A stretch of DNA of 5,948 nt. Origin: an uncultured Burkholderiales bacterium. Its GTDB lineage: Bacteria; Pseudomonadota; Gammaproteobacteria; Burkholderiales; Burkholderiaceae_C. The position numbers and the translations under genes were made by a program. Positions 1 to 5,400 of this stretch are shown here, piece after piece (the stretch's first letter is position 1; each line of letters begins with the position of its first letter). Below the pieces are notes generated by a model, which saw nothing but the letters and a program-made list of their open reading frames with translations, had not been told where the DNA came from and searched no databases. The stretch covers positions 1 to 5,948 of the forward strand of contig CAIYFE010000240.1 in assembly GCA_903925445.1 (NCBI GenBank), in the 5' to 3' direction.

Positions 1-656
1 CGCGCACGGTCCACATTGAGCTGACGCAAGCGGCTCATGGTCAACTCGCGGTCAACCTCAGAGGCCACACCACCTGCAATTCGGTGGTCCACGTGTTCGT
101 ACAAATCTTGGTGAACTTTGATGGACGCATCGGTCGATTGCAGCTGCCGATGCGCTCTGAGCCAACCCGCGTACACATCCAACAATTGAGCGGCAATGGC
201 TTCTTTTTGTTCTTGCGCACTGAATGCGCGCGCGTTCAATGTTTCTTGCGCTTTATCTTTGTTGGACGACAAGCGCCCCCCCGACCACACCGACTGACGC
301 ACACCCAAAATGCTCACTGTGCCGCCCACTTGGTAGCTAGCGTCTTTGGGAATGGCGCTGGTGTGCTCACGCGAAACCGTCACGTTGGGGAAATAACCCC
401 ACTTGGCAGAATCCAAATACGCCTGCGCAGATTGCTGTTCAGAAATTCGGCTCTGAATCGATGGATGGTCCAAAGCGGCCATGCGCAACAAACCATCGAC
501 AGACAACTCGCTTTTGGCTTGGCTGACTTGCAACAAGTCTTTGCTTTGACAAACCAAGGGCGTCACAGACGACAGGTTCACGCTCGGCTTGTCTTGCGCT
601 GCTGCACCCAACACATGAAGCCCGATCAATGTGACTAAAAATCGCGTGGGTTTCAT
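1..656 (-). CDS. TolC-family outer membrane efflux/secretion protein, N-terminal 218 residues (runs off left edge)
   Basis: Reading the minus strand from the ATG at 656-654 gives an uninterrupted frame to the window edge. Residues 1-20 form a signal peptide: basic start (K2, R5), hydrophobic core FLVTLIGLHVLG, and an AAA-Q cleavage site near residue 20. The mature part shows TolC-family hallmarks. A long helix (about 52-86) ends in YFP at 88-90. Next come a strand segment, the QSVWSGGRLS motif at 121-130 (matching the family's Q-x-L-F-x-G-G-R turn), a long helix (about 132-185), and a G-G-V-A-S-E-V-D motif at 195-202, equivalent to the family's G-x-A-T-x-x-D loop. TolC proteins form trimeric channels through the outer membrane and periplasm for type I secretion or RND/ABC efflux. 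About half of a normal ~430-470-residue protein is visible. The gene starts one base after the glycosyltransferase stop, so it is probably co-translated. The neighbouring giant repeat protein makes a type I secretion role likelier than drug efflux, but this is inference from context. Confidence 0.93.
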   Translation of the reverse strand, partial: MKPTRFLVTLIGLHVLGAAAQDKPSVNLSSVTPLVCQSKDLLQVSQAKSELSVDGLLRMAALDHPSIQSRISEQQSAQAYLDSAKWGYFPNVTVSREHTSAIPKDASYQVGGTVSILGVRQSVWSGGRLSSNKDKAQETLNARAFSAQEQKEAIAAQLLDVYAGWLRAHRQLQSTDASIKVHQDLYEHVDHRIAGGVASEVDRELTMSRLRQLNVDRA

Positions 657-660
657 ATCA
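654..660 (-). promoter_or_regulatory. Stop-start junction between glycosyltransferase and TolC gene (TGATATG)
   Basis: The glycosyltransferase stop TGA (660-658) is separated from the TolC-family ATG (656-654) by a single T. No purine-rich ribosome binding site is visible upstream (the nearest, AGCGAA, is too weak and too far). Such near-overlap is typical of termination-reinitiation inside one operon and supports all three genes being expressed together. Confidence 0.55.
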
Positions 661-2469
661 AATCAATTCGCTTTGTTTAACGCGCACCGTGGTGGCGTTG
701 TTTTTGACCTCGGCCACGGCATCCAACAAAACGCCACCGAACTCGCGCACAAACTTGGCGCGATCGAACAAGGCACTTTTTGCACGTGCTGCTTTCATGC
801 GGGCTTTTTCGGCCTGAACGCGCTCGGGATGACGACCCAACTCGATGGCCATTTCTTCGTAAGCCTTCCAGTCTTTGACGACAAAGTTTTTCATGCCCAA
901 CTTGGTCATCATGTGCGCGGTCAGGCGCGACATCATGGTGCGCCCCGGTTTGGTCAACATGGGCAAGTTGGCCAGCAAGGCATCGTGCGCGGTCGCGCCG
1001 TTGCCGTAGGGCGACGTGTCCAAAAAGAGGTCTGCCAACTGCAAACGCGCTTTGTACTCCTGGGGCATCACACGCTGCGCAAACACCAAACGCTCAGGCG
1101 CGATGCCGTGCTTGCTGGCTTCAGCGATCAAGTTCTTTTTGGACGTGGCGTTTTCTTCGACCAGCCACAGCACACTGCCGGGCACTTGCGAAAGAATATT
1201 CATCCAACGGCCAAACATTTCTGGGCGCAGCTTGAAGGGGTTGAGCAAGGCGCAATAAATGAAGCCCTCTTCTGGCAAACCACAAGCCTTGCGCGATGGC
1301 AACGGATAGTTTTGCTCGACATCGTCCATCGACAAGTAGGTGTCGGGCAAGTACAGCGGTTTTTCGCTGTAGCTGCTTTGCTCTTTTTTAGGAAACAAGT
1401 CTTCGGTGGTGACGATGTAATCCACATCGTCGATGCCGCAACTGCCTAAAAACCCCAAATACGAAATTTGCAATGGCGCTGGGCGGCGCGCCACCACACC
1501 CGGGCGCGCACCAGCGGTCAAGCCCGCCATGTCTACCAACACATCGATTTCGCATTCGCGAATTTTGCGGGCTGCGGATTCGTCATCCAACTTGTCAATC
1601 TCCACGTGGTGATCCACGCCTCTTAGGATGCGCATGCGCATGTCCATGAACGCGGTTTTGGCGGTGGTGATGTCCAAGGCGTAGACCTCAAATTTCCCGC
1701 GATCGAGCTGCTCCAAGATCGACACAAAAAAGATGCTGGTCGCGTGCAGCCTGAAGTCAGCCGACAAAAACCCAATGCGCAAGCGCTGGTGATTTTTGTA
1801 AAACTCACCCCGTTTGCACAATTTGTTTTGTAAGGCCGCGAAGCCATTTTGCGCCAAGAATCGGCGTGATGACTCCAACACTTGCGCGGGGTCGTCGAAC
1901 TCCGACAAAGAAGTCAAAGGCCCCATGCACGCTTGCTGCAAGGCTTCGCTCACGCCCAGCTCGGGCGTGACCACTGGCCAGCGGCACATGCGGGCGCGCA
2001 AATGCAACAAGGTTGAAATCACTTCGGGTTGGTCGGGGTTGGTGCGCAGGCTTTTGATGAGCACCTCTTCGGCGGGCTCAAAATTAAAAGCCCCATCAAA
2101 CACGCGACCGATGTTGTTGAGCAAGCGCACCCGCATTTCGTCGGGCTGCACCGCCGTGCCCCACACCGTCACGGCCTCGGTGATCTTGCCTTGCGACTCC
2201 ATGGCCGTGCCCAAGGCCAAGCTGGCTTCGGGCAAGCCGGGTTTTTGTTCCAACACCACCCGAAACGCATGTTCGGCGCGCTCGGACAAACCCGACTGTT
2301 GCATGACACGCCCAAACTCGTACCACACCATGAAACTTTGTGGCGTGTTGGGATGCTTGGTCAACCAAGTTTGCAACAAGCCCATCGCCGCCGGGCGCTC
2401 GCCACGCGCTTCCAACGCTTGCACATGTTGCAAGACTTGAGGGGCTTCTAATTGAATGATTTGTTCCAT
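658..2469 (-). CDS. TPR-containing GT41 glycosyltransferase (SPINDLY / O-GlcNAc-transferase-like), 603 aa
   Basis: The protein has an N-terminal TPR region and a C-terminal GT41 catalytic region. About four TPR-like helix pairs lie in residues 13-148; the clearest runs from W49 to P79, with G53, A65, F69 and P77. The GT41 half starts with LRIGFLSADFRLHATS (230-245), where H242 aligns with the catalytic-site histidine of the D-F-x-x-H-x-T-S motif. It continues with DVLVDMAGLTAGAR (309-322) and RPAPLQISYLGFLG (329-342). The nucleotide-sugar half follows: NPFKLRP (410-416, K413 aligning with the UDP-contacting lysine of human OGT), SVLWLVE (432-438), QLADLFLDTSPYGNG (477-491) and D496. GT41 enzymes transfer a sugar from a nucleotide donor to Ser/Thr (OGT type) or Asn (HMW1C type) of cytoplasmic proteins. 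There is no signal peptide or membrane segment, so it should act in the cytosol before export. The ATG at 2469 lies 5 bases after the preceding stop; the next ATG falls inside the first TPR. The likely substrate, by position, is the adjacent repeat protein. Sugar and linkage cannot be told from sequence. Confidence 0.93.
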   Translation of the reverse strand: MEQIIQLEAPQVLQHVQALEARGERPAAMGLLQTWLTKHPNTPQSFMVWYEFGRVMQQSGLSERAEHAFRVVLEQKPGLPEASLALGTAMESQGKITEAVTVWGTAVQPDEMRVRLLNNIGRVFDGAFNFEPAEEVLIKSLRTNPDQPEVISTLLHLRARMCRWPVVTPELGVSEALQQACMGPLTSLSEFDDPAQVLESSRRFLAQNGFAALQNKLCKRGEFYKNHQRLRIGFLSADFRLHATSIFFVSILEQLDRGKFEVYALDITTAKTAFMDMRMRILRGVDHHVEIDKLDDESAARKIRECEIDVLVDMAGLTAGARPGVVARRPAPLQISYLGFLGSCGIDDVDYIVTTEDLFPKKEQSSYSEKPLYLPDTYLSMDDVEQNYPLPSRKACGLPEEGFIYCALLNPFKLRPEMFGRWMNILSQVPGSVLWLVEENATSKKNLIAEASKHGIAPERLVFAQRVMPQEYKARLQLADLFLDTSPYGNGATAHDALLANLPMLTKPGRTMMSRLTAHMMTKLGMKNFVVKDWKAYEEMAIELGRHPERVQAEKARMKAARAKSALFDRAKFVREFGGVLLDAVAEVKNNATTVRVKQSELI

Positions 2470-2477
2470 GCGGTTTA
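2470..2477 (-). promoter_or_regulatory. Stop-start junction between repeat protein and glycosyltransferase (likely translational coupling)
   Basis: The repeat-protein stop TAA (2477-2475) is followed by five bases (ACCGC) and then the ATG of the glycosyltransferase (2469-2467). The 20 bases before the ATG contain no AGGAG-like Shine-Dalgarno core. Re-initiation by ribosomes finishing the upstream gene is therefore the most likely way the enzyme is translated, which would tie its amount to that of its presumed substrate. The spacing is seen directly; coupling is inferred. Confidence 0.5.
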
Positions 2478-5400
2478 GATCAGATAAGACTGTAGGGTTC
2501 CGAGCGCCGTAATTTGAGCCGCCGTCATGTCGGTTTGATGCAACACATGCAGCTGCGAGGTGGTCATGTTGAGCAAAACGTCCGTTTGAATGGCTTGAAT
2601 CAAGGCCGTGTGGTTGGTACTGGACTCAATCGCGTTCAACGCGATGGTGGTCAACGCTTGAATTTGATCAGTTGAGATGTTGATCAACTCTGTCGTGGTC
2701 ATGCCAATTGCATTGGTACCGATGCCGGCCAATTGCGCTGTGGTCATTGCTTGAATTTCTGCTGCAGTCATTGCACCCAATACCGATGAATTCAACGAGC
2801 GAATTGCGATTGCGCTGAAGTTTTTAGTATCGGCACTTGTCAAGGCAGCAAGATGAGCAATTGTTAAGCCCGCTGCATTCGTATTCAAAGCTGCTTCTTG
2901 TCCAGGTGTCAAAGCGCCAACTTCTGCAGCATTCAGCCCATTGATGGCACTGGATGTCAGTCCTCCAAAGGCTGCTGGGCTCAAGTAGCTGATGGCGACG
3001 GTCGGCAGCATCTGAATGTCAATAAAAGTTAAACCAGAGGCTGCATCGGCCGTGAATGCACTGATGGCGGTGTTGGTGAAGTGACTGAAATAATTTGAGG
3101 GCAGCGCTGCGATGTCGGCCCCCGTCAAGCCTGCCGCATTGGCACCGAACAAGCTCATACTGGCTGCACCAAATGCTTTAACAGCTTCGGGGGTCATGTA
3201 GGCCACTTCGCCTACCGTGTAATAGTTGGGAGTCAAACTGGCAACTGCCGCCGGCGTCAGGTATTGGATTTGACTGTCTGCAAATGGCAAATCCAAGGTA
3301 TAGCTATAAGGCGTCTGCAAAGCAAACCAATTTGAGTATGAGAATGGCAGGGTGGTGCCGTTGCTCAAAGTCAAATACAAATTGACGACACCAATACCGG
3401 ATTGATTGGTAGCTGTTGCATACACCAAGGTGTTATTGCCAATGGCACCTAAATTACCTGTTTGGTCGCCCTGCGCCGCGAGAGCACCTGTACTGGCTGT
3501 CTGAACTGTGTAGACATTGTCAGCAATTGTCAATTTAAGCCTAACACCCGCCGTAGTAGGAGAAGGGGTTCTACCAGAGATATACGAACCCACTGTGAAT
3601 GTATAAACGCCATTACCCGTCACAGTGTTCAGGTTATCAGCCTGAATTGCTATCTTGTAATTGCTGCTAGTCCCAAAGAGGTAATAACCACCCAAAGTAC
3701 CCGACACCCCTGTGACTTGGTTGTACACCAAGCTCTTAACTTGAGCTGCCGTCAACTGTGAAAGTTCAGCCGAATTCAAAGCCTGTACGTTGGTACCCAA
3801 AGTGCCAAATGCCGCCGAACTCAGGGTAGCAATGTTGCTTGCCGAGAACGCTGCCGCGACTTGCTGTGGCGACATGGCCATAATGGTGCTCGATGTCAAT
3901 GCACTGAGTGTGCCGGTGTAATGCGTGAAACCCAGTTGTGCATGCTGCGTATCGCTCATGGCCGCGAGCTGCGATGGCGACAATGCGTTTTCTTGAGCCG
4001 CAGTCAATGCCTGAACCTGTGTGGTGGTCATCGACGAGATGGCTGTGTTCGATAGCGACGAAATGAACGACGGGGTCAAATTCGCTTCGGTCGAAGCCAG
4101 CAAACCCAAGATGTTGTCGTTTATTGCACCGATTTTTGCCGCTGTCATGCCGTTCAGCGCCGATGCTGTGATGCCCGAGAAGCCATAAGAACCAAGGGCA
4201 GCAATTTGTACCGCCGACAGTGAATTCAAATCGGAGGCAACAAGCGTTGCTGCTTCGCCCGGATTCAACCCAGCCAGGGCTGCGGGGCTCAAAGACTGTG
4301 GCGTGAGCGCAGCAAAGGCCGTCGGTGACATGGCCATGAGCGCTGTTGAATTGAGGCGCAGTATTTCTGCAGGAGACAGACTTGCCACTTGCGCAGCCGT
4401 CAGCCCAGATGCATTCCAACCGAAATAGTTCATGTCAGACAGGCTGAATGCATTCAACTGATCGGTCGTCATTGCAGCAATTTGGCTGGATGAGTAGTAA
4501 TCAGGGGTCAGCGCCGTCAATGCCGAGGTGGTTAAGTATTTGATAACGCTTGGTGCCAAGGCAACAGTAGCAGTTGCGTCGGTGGTGACACCGGTTTTTG
4601 CTGGCGGCCAATACAAAGGCAACACCTCACCATTCGCAAGTTTGATGGTAAGCAAAGATATGCCATAAGAACCCGACAACATGTCGCTCGCGACGGTGCT
4701 TTGTATTGCGGTATTGGTGGCAAAAAAAGTAGTAATCGCTTGCTGTGCTGACAATCCAGTCGATTGGGTTGTATACGCTCCAGAAATCGCTTGTAAGGAA
4801 TAAGTATTTCCTGTTTGCGTCAACTTCACCTGTACGCCCTTATAGTAGCCACCATCTGGTGCCACCACCCAAAATGCCGTATTTAAACCACTGAAGTTGT
4901 TGGTTGTGTTGTTGGTTGTACTCACAGACTGACCCGCCATGGTCGCAGAAACAATGCCACCAACCATGGTTGGGTTCACCAAGCCTTGCATTTGCGATGC
5001 GCTCAAAGCCATCACTTGCGATGAAGTCAAAGCGGTCGTGTCGCTGGCCAATCCCATTAATTGCGCCGTGGTCAAAGACTGCACGACAGGTACCGTCAAG
5101 TTAGACACAGCAGTGGCACTGAGGTATTGCAGTTGCCCTGTAGAAACACCGCTGAGTTGACTGCCTGACAGTCCAGAGGCCGATGCACCCAAGCTGCTCC
5201 ATTGCGAACTTGTGAACGCATTGAAAACGCTGGGAGCCATCTGTGAAACATCCCAAGAATTCAATGCAGAAACGCCCGCAGTGCTCAAAGATGCCAAGCC
5301 TGCAGTGCTGATTTGCAGGAATGCCGATGTGCTCAACGAACCCACTGCGGCACCCGACAAATACTGCACATCGCTGGTCATCAAGTTGGCCATTTGGTAG

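Noticed and set aside
540..560. Lipoprotein lipobox at Cys36 of the TolC-family protein
   Set aside because: The Cys lies well past the hydrophobic core (context TPLVCQSK) and lacks a lipobox; the AAA-Q site fits an ordinary signal peptidase I cut.
84..638. Plus-strand open frame of 184 codons
   Set aside because: It lies antisense to the TolC-family gene. Its translation is rich in Arg, His and Gln with no domain pattern, and the minus-strand frame shows a signal peptide and TolC motifs.
631..1449. Plus-strand open frame of 272 codons
   Set aside because: It is antisense to the GT41 catalytic region, whose motifs are unmistakable. The plus-strand product is low-complexity (His, Gln, Gly, Val) and resembles nothing.
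1814..2451. Two overlapping plus-strand frames opposite the TPR region
   Set aside because: They are shadow frames of a GC-rich coding strand with no ribosome site and unlikely composition (many Cys, Arg and His).
3766..4419. Minus-strand frame of 217 codons inside the repeat gene
   Set aside because: It is an out-of-frame reading of the repetitive gene, rich in Cys and His. The main frame has clear regular repeats.
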